The notes under the pieces were generated by a model that was not told where the DNA came from, ran no database searches, and saw only the letters and a program-made list of their open reading frames with translations. From Verrucomicrobiota bacterium (GTDB taxonomy: Bacteria > Verrucomicrobiota > Verrucomicrobiia > Limisphaerales > UBA8199), in contig JAPLUA010000522.1 in the NCBI GenBank assembly GCA_026397855.1, positions 1-12,250 on the forward strand: a DNA stretch of 12,250 nucleotides, given 5' to 3'. The first letter of the stretch is position 1. Every line of letters starts with the position of its first letter. Of this stretch, positions 6,277 through 12,250 are shown piece by piece. A program made the position numbers and the translations under genes.

Positions 6277-7830
6277 GTGAGTGACTTCGAAGAACGCGTT
6301 TCCTTGCGTCATTGGGGGGCCTTGCTCGGCGCGATGCTCGGCGCCTTCATGGCGGTGCTCGATATCCAGATCACCAACGCCTCGCTCAACGACATCCTCG
6401 GCTCGCTGGGCGCCACCCTCGAAGAGGGCTCCTGGATTTCAACCAGTTACCTCGTCGCCGAGATCATCGTCATCCCGCTGACGGCCTGGCTGTCGGACGT
6501 GTTCTCGCCGCGGCGCTACCTGCTGGCCAACGCCGCCCTGTTCCTGGCGTTCTCGATGGCCTGCGCCTGCTCCTGGAACCTGGACAGCATGATCGCCTTT
6601 CGCGCGCTGCAAGGCTTCACCGGCGGCGTGCTCATCCCCATGGCCTTCAACCTCGTGCTCAAGCTCCTGCCACCGGCCAAACGCGGCCTGGGTTTCGCCC
6701 TGTTCGGCATGACCGCCACCTTCGCCCCGGCCATCGGGCCGACCATCGGCGGCTGGCTGACCGACAACTACGGCTGGCCCGCTATCTTCTACCTGAACCT
6801 CATCCCCGGCGCGCTCCTGATGGCGGCGGTGGCCTGGGGCCTTGAGCCGGGCAGAATGCGCCTCTCCCTCCTGCGGCGCGGCGATTGGTGGGGCATCGGG
6901 ACCATGGCCATTGGCCTTGGCTCGCTCATCGTGTTCCTGGAAGAGGGTAATCGCAATGACTGGCTCAACTCGCAGTTCATCGTCGCGCTTGGCCTGACGG
7001 CGGCGGTATTCCTCAGCGCGTGCGTGGTGATCGAGCTCAGGCGCCGCGAGCCCTTCGTCAACCTTCGGCTGCTCGCCGACCGCAACTTTGGCCTCGGCAC
7101 CGCCATCAGCACAGCCTTTGGCGTCGGCATGTATGGGGCCATGTATCTGCTCCCGGTTTACCTGGCGCAGGTGCAGGGCTACAACGCGCAGCAGATCGGC
7201 TGGACGATCATGTGGAGCGGCGTGCCGCAGCTCCTGATGATGCCCGTGGCGGCGGTGTTGCTGCGCTGGTTCGACGCCCGCCTGCTGCTCACGGTGGGCC
7301 TGGCGCTCTTCAGCGGCAGCAGCTTCATGAATGCCGCGATGACCAACCTCACCGGCTACCACCAGCTTATCCTGGCCCAGATCGTCCGCGCCATGGGCAT
7401 GCCGCTGGTCATTGTGCCGCTGACTACACTGGCCACCGGCCACATCGGACCGCAGCAATCGGGCTCCGCCTCCGCCCTCTACAATATGTTCCGCAACCTG
7501 GGCGGGAGCATTGGCATCGCCCTCCTGGCGACGCAGTTGGACCTGCGGGAGAAGTTCCACTCGGTGCGGATCGGCGAGGCCGTCAACGCCTTCAATCCCG
7601 CGACCGGTGAGCGGTTGGACGCGCTGACGCAGCATTTCGTCTCCCGCGGCGCCGATGCGGTTGCCGCCGCACAGCAGGCCCTTGGTGCGGTTGCCGCCGT
7701 GGTGCGCCGTGAAGCTTATGTGATGGCTTACGGCGATTGCTTCTACCTCATTGGTGCGGTTCTGCTCACGATGGTGCTGCTGGTGTGGCTCTGCACAGCC
7801 GCCAAAGGTGAGGTCCGCGCGGCACACTGA
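6277..7830 (+). CDS. emrB: EmrB/QacA-family MFS multidrug efflux pump (DHA2)
   Basis: The 517-residue protein has the hydrophobic pattern of 14-helix drug:proton antiporters. Family landmarks are visible: LDIQITNASL (residues 28-37, motif D1, an LDxTIVNVAL variant), WLSDVFSPRR (71-80, motif A of the helix 2-3 loop), FRALQGFTGGVLIP (108-121, motif B) and APAIGPTIGGW (150-160, motif C, characteristic of exporters). It would use the proton gradient to expel lipophilic compounds across the inner membrane, working with the adaptor encoded upstream. The GTG start overlaps the adaptor stop (GTGAGTGA), implying translational coupling; the frameshift upstream could therefore affect its expression as well as its function. 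The gene itself is full length. The substrate cannot be told from sequence. Confidence 0.93.
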   Translation: MSDFEERVSLRHWGALLGAMLGAFMAVLDIQITNASLNDILGSLGATLEEGSWISTSYLVAEIIVIPLTAWLSDVFSPRRYLLANAALFLAFSMACACSWNLDSMIAFRALQGFTGGVLIPMAFNLVLKLLPPAKRGLGFALFGMTATFAPAIGPTIGGWLTDNYGWPAIFYLNLIPGALLMAAVAWGLEPGRMRLSLLRRGDWWGIGTMAIGLGSLIVFLEEGNRNDWLNSQFIVALGLTAAVFLSACVVIELRRREPFVNLRLLADRNFGLGTAISTAFGVGMYGAMYLLPVYLAQVQGYNAQQIGWTIMWSGVPQLLMMPVAAVLLRWFDARLLLTVGLALFSGSSFMNAAMTNLTGYHQLILAQIVRAMGMPLVIVPLTTLATGHIGPQQSGSASALYNMFRNLGGSIGIALLATQLDLREKFHSVRIGEAVNAFNPATGERLDALTQHFVSRGADAVAAAQQALGAVAAVVRREAYVMAYGDCFYLIGAVLLTMVLLVWLCTAAKGEVRAAH

Positions 7831-7858
7831 GCCGCGGGCAGGCAAAGAGGAACCGCGA

Positions 7859-8140
7859 ATGCACGTCAATCGGCGCGAATATTCTGGGGAAAATAGTAGG
7901 GTTCTGGAAATCGAAGCAGCCTTGCGCCAACTGCCAGCCCAGGACCAGTGGGAGGTTGCCCGCTGGCTTCTGGATACATTGGAAGAAGGAAACGGCACTG
8001 CAGCCCAGGGGCAGAATGGCGGCACCGTTCCAGCATTGCCGGACTATGCCGCCCGCCGCCGTCAAATCTTTGGTGACAAGGTTCTGCCCAACATGGTGCT
8101 AGTGTCCCGCTCCGAAGAACGATTGGTGAAGTTGGAATGA
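7859..8140 (+). CDS. Small antitoxin-like protein, no toxin partner
   Basis: This 93-residue protein starts at an ATG with a good ribosome-binding site (AGAGGA, 7846-7851), 28 bp after the pump gene; an upstream in-frame extension overlaps the pump gene and is less likely. The first half contains a helical segment (LEIEAALRQLPAQDQWEVARWLLDTL, about 16-41) and the second ends with LPDYAARRRQIFGDKVLPN (60-78). From memory this resembles small antitoxin-like proteins usually encoded directly before a PIN-domain toxin, but no database check was possible. No toxin gene follows: the next 145 bp hold no credible frame. It could be a solitary antitoxin that counters a toxin elsewhere, or the relic of a lost module. 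It may be co-transcribed with the pump. Confidence 0.6.
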   Translation: MHVNRREYSGENSRVLEIEAALRQLPAQDQWEVARWLLDTLEEGNGTAAQGQNGGTVPALPDYAARRRQIFGDKVLPNMVLVSRSEERLVKLE

Positions 8141-8206
8141 CCGCCGTTACCCCGTAAGGGAATGGCGCCCGTCGCGGCGGCAAGTGTCCGGCTGTAGCGT
8201 GAGGAA

Positions 8207-8223
8207 TTCGGCCTTCGGATTTC
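8207..8223 (-). repeat. Dispersed repeat, inverse copy
   Basis: TTCGGCCTTCGGATTTC is the exact reverse complement of 5192-5208. It lies in the leader of the second MFS gene, upstream of the chosen start codon. Confidence 0.65.
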
Positions 8224-8285
8224 CGATCCGGGCAATCGGACAACTTCTCGTTGCGCGGCCAGAGCTCCCTCACTACGCTGCGGCC

Positions 8286-9617
8286 ATGCGGAATTCGCCG
8301 TCCGATCAACTGTCCCCGACGCCCGCGGCTCCGCCCGCCTCGCTGCCGCCTACCCGCACCCGCTACTGGGTGATCGTCTTCGCGGTGACGCTGGCGATTA
8401 TTCAATACATTGACCGGGTTTGCATCTCGCAGGCGGCCCCCTTCATCAGCCGCGACCTGCACCTGGACGAGGCGCAGATGGGCTGGGTGTTTTCCGCGTT
8501 CACGCTGGCTTACGCGCTCTTTGAAATCCCCGCCGGGTACCTTGGCGACCGCATCGGCCCGCGCAAGGTGCTGATTCGCATCGTCCTGTGGTGGTCGTTC
8601 TTTACCGCCGCCACCGGCTGGATGTGGAGCTGGGCCTCCCTGGCCGTCACCCGGTTCCTGTTCGGTGCCGGGGAGGCGGGCGCGTTCCCGAACCTGACGA
8701 AGGCCTTTCATCACTGGCTGCCGCCGGGCGAACGGACGCGAGCCCAGGGGATTATGTGGACCAGCGCGCGCCTGGGCGGCGCGTTCACGCCGCTGCTGGT
8801 GTTTGGCTGCCTCCAACTCGTTACCTGGCGCACGGCCTTCCAGCTCTTCGGCCTGATCGGCGTGGTCTGGGCCATCGTGTTCTTCTGGTGGTATCGCGAC
8901 AACCCTCGCGCCCACCCGCAGGTGAACTCAGCCGAGGCGGCGCTCCTGCCCGCCGAAGCCGACAACGCCGGGAACTTCCGTGCGCCATGGAAAGAGCTGT
9001 TCACCTCGCGCACCGTCTGGTGCCTGTGCGGCCAATACTTCGCGTGCAGCTACAGCTTCTACTTCTTCATCACCTGGTTCCCGACCTACCTGCTCAAAGC
9101 CCGCGGTTTCGATGTGAAGCAAAGCGCCCTGCTGGCGGGGACTCCGCTGTTTGTAGGTGCGTTCGGATCGCTGCTTGCGGGGTGGGTCTCACCCATCCTG
9201 AGCCGGCGACTAGCCAGCGTAGCCCAGGTCCGGCGCGGGTTGGGTGCGGCTGGCGCCGTGGGTGGGGCCGCCATGCTGGTTTTGGCCACCTGGCTGACCA
9301 ATCCTTACTTGGCCGTTCTGGCGATTGCCCTGGTCGCCTTCTGCAACGACATCCAGTTGCCCGGCGCCTGGACCGCCTGCATGGATGTGGGCGGAAAATC
9401 GGTCGCCACGCTCTCGGGCACCATGAACATGATGGGCAACGTCGGCGGCTTCGTCTCACCCATCGCCTGCGGCTACCTCGTCAAGCACACCGGCAACTGG
9501 CACCTGGCCTTCTACGTCACCGCCGCCGCCTATCTCCTCGGCGCGCTCTGCTGGCTGCTCATGGACCCCGTGACGCCCCTCGAATTGCAGACCGCCCGCC
9601 AACGGCGCGATACGTGA
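8286..9617 (+). CDS. MFS transporter, ACS (organic anion) family-like
   Basis: From the ATG at 8286 this encodes 443 residues with about 12 hydrophobic segments. YIDRVCIS in the first helix (41-48), the motif A loop GYLGDRIGPRKVL (84-96) and RFLFGAGEAGAFPN (123-136) are typical of the anion:cation symporter family, which includes hexuronate, glucarate/galactonate and related sugar-acid importers. The cytoplasmic loop between the two six-helix halves is at about residues 205-240. The frame is open from 8184, but that extension covers a dispersed repeat and encodes a non-membrane tail, so the later start is preferred. The gene is alone between the orphan antitoxin and a long gene-free stretch, so its substrate cannot be inferred from neighbours. 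Confidence 0.88.
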   Translation: MRNSPSDQLSPTPAAPPASLPPTRTRYWVIVFAVTLAIIQYIDRVCISQAAPFISRDLHLDEAQMGWVFSAFTLAYALFEIPAGYLGDRIGPRKVLIRIVLWWSFFTAATGWMWSWASLAVTRFLFGAGEAGAFPNLTKAFHHWLPPGERTRAQGIMWTSARLGGAFTPLLVFGCLQLVTWRTAFQLFGLIGVVWAIVFFWWYRDNPRAHPQVNSAEAALLPAEADNAGNFRAPWKELFTSRTVWCLCGQYFACSYSFYFFITWFPTYLLKARGFDVKQSALLAGTPLFVGAFGSLLAGWVSPILSRRLASVAQVRRGLGAAGAVGGAAMLVLATWLTNPYLAVLAIALVAFCNDIQLPGAWTACMDVGGKSVATLSGTMNMMGNVGGFVSPIACGYLVKHTGNWHLAFYVTAAAYLLGALCWLLMDPVTPLELQTARQRRDT

Positions 9618-9711
9618 TGGCGTTTTCATAGTAGTTTAGCGCTGCATCCAGCCACCAAGACCGCCTACCCGCAACCCGGATGCTCCCAGTAGGCTCTCCT
9701 TCATACCTTAG

Positions 9712-9831
9712 TGGTACCTTGGTAGTACCCTGGTAGTACCTTGCATCTCTGACCAAGGTACTACCAAGGTACTACCAAGGTACTACCAAGGTACTACCAA
9801 GGTACTACCAAGGTACTACCAGGGTACTACC
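9712..9831. repeat. Inverted array of 11-bp tandem repeats
   Basis: Seven head-to-tail 11-bp units occupy 9753-9829 (six CCAAGGTACTA, the seventh CCAGGGTACTA), followed by CC. To the left, three units in the opposite orientation lie at 9712-9722 (TGGTACCTTGG), 9723-9733 (TAGTACCCTGG) and 9734-9743 (TAGTACCTTG). The nine bases CATCTCTGA separate the two arms. The left arm can pair with the right arm along roughly 30 bp with few mismatches, so DNA cruciforms or a long RNA hairpin are possible. There are no unique spacers, so it is not a CRISPR array. Confidence 0.95.
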
Positions 9832-9852
9832 ATTGCACGGAGCGGGGAGGCC

Positions 9853-9963
9853 ATGACGTTTCACTTTGAACTTGGCCTGGAACTGGCAAATACGCCCGGT
9901 GGCGAGAACCCGATCACAGCGAGACTGGATCATGTTTTGCGCCGTGTAGCCTTTGCCGGTTGA
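9853..9963 (+). CDS. Possible 36-residue small protein
   Basis: An ATG preceded by a strong purine-rich site (GGGGAGG, 9844-9850) opens a 36-codon frame beginning MTFHFELGLELANTPGG and ending at TGA 9961-9963. The peptide has no recognised domain. Besides the ribosome-binding-like site nothing supports it; it could equally be the tail of a decayed gene. Confidence 0.2.
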   Translation: MTFHFELGLELANTPGGENPITARLDHVLRRVAFAG

Positions 9964-10130
9964 CGCTTTCCCTCAATCCGATTCGGCCAAGGTAATGAAT
10001 ATACAATTAAATCGGTAGAGATTAGTATATCATAAGAATGATGACTGCATTTGGTGCTTATATTCAATAGATATAAAATCTATACTAACATGATTGACAT
10101 ACTGGTAATTAGTTATATGCTGTCCTCGTT
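9964..10130. other. AT-rich upstream region of the cysK operon
   Basis: Base composition changes sharply to AT-rich here, unlike the surrounding GC-rich DNA. It contains an inverted repeat TTAGTATA/TATACTAA (10022-10029 and 10081-10088) and a tight dyad ATAGAT/ATCTAT (10067-10072 and 10078-10083). These are candidate regulator sites upstream of the promoter. No gene is visible. Confidence 0.45.
10094..10121 (+). promoter_or_regulatory. Sigma70-like promoter, possibly leaderless
   Basis: TTGACA (10094-10099) is a perfect -35 box and TATGCT (10116-10121) a fair -10 box, separated by 16 bp in AT-rich DNA. Transcription would start about 7 bases further on, at or next to the ATG at 10131, before which no ribosome-binding site is visible. 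This suggests a leaderless or nearly leaderless transcript for the downstream operon. Confidence 0.55.
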
Positions 10131-10961
10131 ATGAATGATTCTGCACTGGAAATCAGCGTGGTAACGCAGCGAAAGACGGCTCCCTTTCGCCGTTCGCTCA
10201 CGGCAGCGCTGGCCCCGATTGACCGGATGGTGGCGGCATCGTCGAGCCTGCTCGCGAATCCCGGCGCTGCATTCGACGTGGGCGCCGAGAGTTACCAGTT
10301 GCCCCGTTATGTTTACCTGGGGCTACAGGGAGGAGGCGATACCTTGAAGATTGGCGTTTTTGCCGGTGTCCACGGGGATGAGCCGGAGGGGGTGCATGCG
10401 GTGGGCCGTTTTCTGAGTTTGCTGGACCGCGAGCCGGAGCTGGCGCGGGGTTACTGCCTGTACCTCTATCCCATCTGCAACCCGACCGGTTTTGAAGATC
10501 GCACCCGTCATTCTCGAAGCGGCAAGGACCTGAATCGGGAGTTTTGGCGCGGATCGCGGGAGCCGGAGGTAAGGCTCCTGGAGTTCGAACTGCTGGCGCA
10601 CCGATTCCACGGGATCATATCGCTGCATACCGACGATACCAGCCCCGGTTTCTATGGCTATGCCCACGGGGCCACGCTTACCCGGAACCTGATCGAACCG
10701 GCACTCAAGGCGGCCGAGGAGTTCCTGCCGCGCAACGGGAATGAGACGATTGACGGTTTCCGCGCTCGCAATGGCATCATACGCCAGGGCTTTCCGGGGG
10801 TGTTAAGCGCACCACCGTCCATAAGGCCGCGTCCATTCGAGATCATCCTGGAGACGCCGCACGCCGCCCCCAACTATCTGAAGGAAGCCGCTTTTGTGGC
10901 CGCTCTGCGCACTATCCTGGTGCGCTACCGTGAATTCATTGCCTACGCGCCGAATCTGTAA
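10131..10961 (+). CDS. M14-type zinc carboxypeptidase / AstE-AspA-like deacylase
   Basis: The 276-residue protein shows the zinc site of the M14 / succinylglutamate desuccinylase-aspartoacylase superfamily: GVHGDEPEG (79-87) supplies H81 and E84, and SLHTDD (164-169) supplies the third ligand H166. DLNREF (133-138) is the conserved substrate-binding segment, and FEIILETP (236-243) carries the likely catalytic glutamate E241. Such enzymes hydrolyse an amide bond next to a free carboxylate, either removing a C-terminal residue or deacylating an N-acyl amino acid. No signal peptide is evident, so cytoplasmic action is likely. It is 39 bp upstream of cysK and probably in the same operon, hinting at a substrate connected with amino-acid or sulfur metabolism. 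The exact substrate is unknown. Confidence 0.8.
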   Translation: MNDSALEISVVTQRKTAPFRRSLTAALAPIDRMVAASSSLLANPGAAFDVGAESYQLPRYVYLGLQGGGDTLKIGVFAGVHGDEPEGVHAVGRFLSLLDREPELARGYCLYLYPICNPTGFEDRTRHSRSGKDLNREFWRGSREPEVRLLEFELLAHRFHGIISLHTDDTSPGFYGYAHGATLTRNLIEPALKAAEEFLPRNGNETIDGFRARNGIIRQGFPGVLSAPPSIRPRPFEIILETPHAAPNYLKEAAFVAALRTILVRYREFIAYAPNL

Positions 10962-11000
10962 CCATCAATCCAAATCTATAAACCAATAAAGGACAAACAT

Positions 11001-11963
11001 ATGCCAATACATCGCGACATCATCAGCACCGTGGGCCGAACCCCGCTGATCAAGCTCAACCGCATCGCCAACGGCACCGATGCAACCATCGCGCTCAAGG
11101 GGGAGTTCTTTAATCCCCTGGGCAGTGTGAAGGACCGGATCGGCTACGCCATGATCGCCGCCGCCGAGCGCGAGGGGATTCTTACGCCCAACACGACCAT
11201 CATTGAGCCGACCTCCGGCAACACGGGGATTGCGCTGGCCTTCGTGGCGGCCGCGAAGGGCTACAAGCTCATCCTGACGATGCCTGAGAGCATGAGCGTG
11301 GAGCGGCGCACTTTGCTGGCACTGCTGGGCGCCCGGCTGGTGCTCACGCCCGCGCCCGAAGGCATGAAGGGCGCCATCCGGCGGGCCGAGGAATTGAAGA
11401 GGGAAATCCCCGACTCCTGGATTCCCCAGCAGTTCGAGAACCCCGCGAACCCGGAGATCCACCGCCAGACCACCGCCGAGGAGATCTGGAAGGACACCGA
11501 CGGGAGAGCGGACATCCTGGTCTCAGCGGTCGGCACCGGGGGAACCATCACGGGCATCAGTGAAGTCATTAAGTCCCGCAAGCAGGCCTTCCGCGCCATC
11601 GCGGTCGAGCCGAAGGACTCGCCGGTCATCACCCAGATACGCAACGGCGAGCCCCTCAAGCCGGGGCCGCACAAGATCCAGGGCACGGGCGCCGGTTTCG
11701 TGCCCAAGAACCTCAACCTGCAAATCCTCGATGAGGTGATCACGGTCAGCAATGACGATGCGTTTGCCATTGCGCGGCGGCTGGCGTTGGAAGAGGGGAT
11801 CCTGGCCGGCATTTCGACGGGCGCCAACGTCTGGGCGGCGCTCCAGGTGGCCGGGAGACCGGAGAACAAAGGCAAGCTGATCGTCACGATCGGCTGCAGC
11901 ACCGGCGAGCGTTACCTCAGCACGGCGCTGGCGGACGAGGCGCGCAAACAGGTGCAGTCGTAA
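11001..11963 (+). CDS. cysK: Cysteine synthase A (O-acetylserine sulfhydrylase)
   Basis: This 320-residue enzyme makes L-cysteine from O-acetylserine and sulfide using pyridoxal phosphate. All key elements are in place: NPLGSVKDRIG (38-48) with the cofactor lysine K44, the substrate loop PTSGNTGIAL (70-79), the phosphate-binding glycine loop VGTGGTITG (177-185) and GISTGAN (270-276). The ending GERYLST (302-308) is typical of CysK rather than cystathionine beta-synthase. Length is normal for the family. AAAGGA about 8 bases before the ATG at 11001 is a good ribosome-binding site. It lies between the M14 hydrolase gene and the DUF2061 gene with short gaps, so the three are likely co-transcribed. 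Confidence 0.96.
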   Translation: MPIHRDIISTVGRTPLIKLNRIANGTDATIALKGEFFNPLGSVKDRIGYAMIAAAEREGILTPNTTIIEPTSGNTGIALAFVAAAKGYKLILTMPESMSVERRTLLALLGARLVLTPAPEGMKGAIRRAEELKREIPDSWIPQQFENPANPEIHRQTTAEEIWKDTDGRADILVSAVGTGGTITGISEVIKSRKQAFRAIAVEPKDSPVITQIRNGEPLKPGPHKIQGTGAGFVPKNLNLQILDEVITVSNDDAFAIARRLALEEGILAGISTGANVWAALQVAGRPENKGKLIVTIGCSTGERYLSTALADEARKQVQS

Positions 11964-11981
11964 CCTCCGGTCGCTCTTCCA

Positions 11982-12245
11982 ATGAAGCCCGACGCCGACA
12001 ACGCCGCCAAGCCAGGGCTGCTCGAAAACCATTCGCGCAGCCTGCTGAAGGCCTTTTCCTGGCGCGCGACGGGGACGCTCGATACGATTTTGATCTCGTT
12101 CATCGTCACTGGGAAAATCAAGCTGGCGCTGTCCATCGGCTTCGTCGAGCTGTTCACCAAGATCGGCCTCTACTATTGCCATGAGCGGGTCTGGAACCGT
12201 GTCCAGTTTGGGAAAGTTCAACCTCGCGAAGATTACGAGATCTAG
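11982..12245 (+). CDS. DUF2061 small membrane protein
   Basis: The 87-residue protein matches the DUF2061 pattern: SRSLLKAFSWRATGTLDT (18-35), a hydrophobic segment (ILISFIVTGKIKLALSIGF, about 36-54), a second one around FTKIGLYYCHERVW (58-71), and a short hydrophilic tail. It is predicted to sit in the inner membrane with two helices. Its biochemical role is unknown; from general knowledge, members are often found beside sulfate-assimilation genes. Here it follows cysK by 18 bp, which fits that association and suggests the same transcript. The ATG at 11982 lacks a clear ribosome-binding site. Confidence 0.85.
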   Translation: MKPDADNAAKPGLLENHSRSLLKAFSWRATGTLDTILISFIVTGKIKLALSIGFVELFTKIGLYYCHERVWNRVQFGKVQPREDYEI

Positions 12246-12250
12246 CCATA

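Larger units (their letters stand above)
5128..6284 (+). pseudogene. emrA: EmrA/HlyD-family efflux adaptor, frameshifted
   Basis: Two reading frames together encode one membrane-fusion adaptor of about 385 residues. The first, from the ATG at 5128 behind AAGGAAGGG, gives a repeat-derived N-terminal tail, a membrane anchor (FTITLLAAAVTTTAAWSGYRWL) and the first lipoyl half (TDNAYVAAHVHQVSSRLAGT to LEARDFEV, ending near 5568). The coding sense then moves to another frame (HLQQAHAQVALARAQ onward), giving the coiled-coil hairpin, the second lipoyl half (YTEIRAPATGRIGRKNLETG), the beta-barrel domain (VWVVANFKETQLARLKPGQP) and the usual EmrA ending. One missing base around 5565-5580 explains the shift. 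EmrA-type proteins link an inner-membrane MFS pump to an outer-membrane channel; none is seen here. The gene overlaps the pump gene by 8 bp. It could be a true pseudogene or a sequencing error. Confidence 0.85.

Noticed and set aside
6439..8025. Long open frame on the minus strand (about 528 codons)
   Set aside because: It is antisense to the pump gene, has a low-complexity composition from GC-rich antisense codons and matches no family; the plus strand encodes a clear MFS protein.
8184..8285. Earlier start for the second MFS transporter
   Set aside because: The extra 34 residues come from a dispersed repeat and an atypical leader; family members begin shortly before the first helix, matching the ATG at 8286.
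9559..9756. Minus-strand 65-residue frame through the repeat array
   Set aside because: It overlaps the 3' end of the MFS gene and the 11-bp repeats, with no ribosome-binding site or recognisable domain.
9753..9831. Possible CRISPR array
   Set aside because: Units are only 11 bp, directly adjacent and without unique spacers; no cas genes are present.
9832..10130. Riboswitch (for example SAM or T-box) upstream of the cysK operon
   Set aside because: No conserved riboswitch core or terminator hairpin is visible, and the promoter lies too close to the first start codon to leave room for one.

Overview
The window is GC-rich, densely coded bacterial chromosome. Several features suggest, but do not prove, a Verrucomicrobiota-like (PVC-group) genome: weak or absent ribosome-binding sites before several genes, dispersed short repeats of the type GAAATCCGAAGGCCGAA, CACGCAT heptamer repeats, and accessory modules scattered between ordinary metabolic genes. 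No rRNA, tRNA, CRISPR array or complete insertion sequence was seen.

Left third (1-4128), accessory region. A 70-bp remnant of an EmrA/HlyD-type efflux adaptor gene (171-240) is followed by a compact Phd/RelE-type toxin-antitoxin pair (522-1081). Next comes the decayed 3' end of a LysR regulator gene (1101-1391, minus strand), then a two-gene unit of a DNA methyltransferase and a probable restriction endonuclease (1675-3948). The LysR remnant aligns without gaps (about 80% DNA identity over 254 bp, constant offset 3028) with the end of the intact lysR gene at 4129-5043. The restriction-modification pair is therefore bracketed by two diverged, directly oriented lysR copies.

Middle (4129-8140), efflux locus. 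An intact LysR regulator is transcribed divergently from an EmrA-type adaptor and an EmrB/QacA-type 14-helix MFS pump. The adaptor and pump overlap by 8 bp. The adaptor reading frame is broken by an apparent one-base deletion near 5565-5580, so as sequenced the pump may lack a working partner. A small antitoxin-like gene with no toxin partner follows 28 bp after the pump.

Right (8286-12245). A second MFS transporter, resembling organic-anion symporters of the ACS family, stands alone. A 513-bp gene-free stretch then holds a striking inverted array of 11-bp repeats and an AT-rich promoter region. That promoter appears to drive an apparent operon of an M14-type zinc carboxypeptidase/deacylase, cysteine synthase (CysK) and a DUF2061 membrane protein, which points to cysteine or sulfur metabolism. 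The promoter lies so close to the first start codon that the transcript may be leaderless.

The main points of interest are the shuffled remnants of efflux loci around the toxin-antitoxin and restriction-modification modules, the broken adaptor gene, the inverted 11-bp repeat array and the unusual motif layout of the methyltransferase/nuclease pair.
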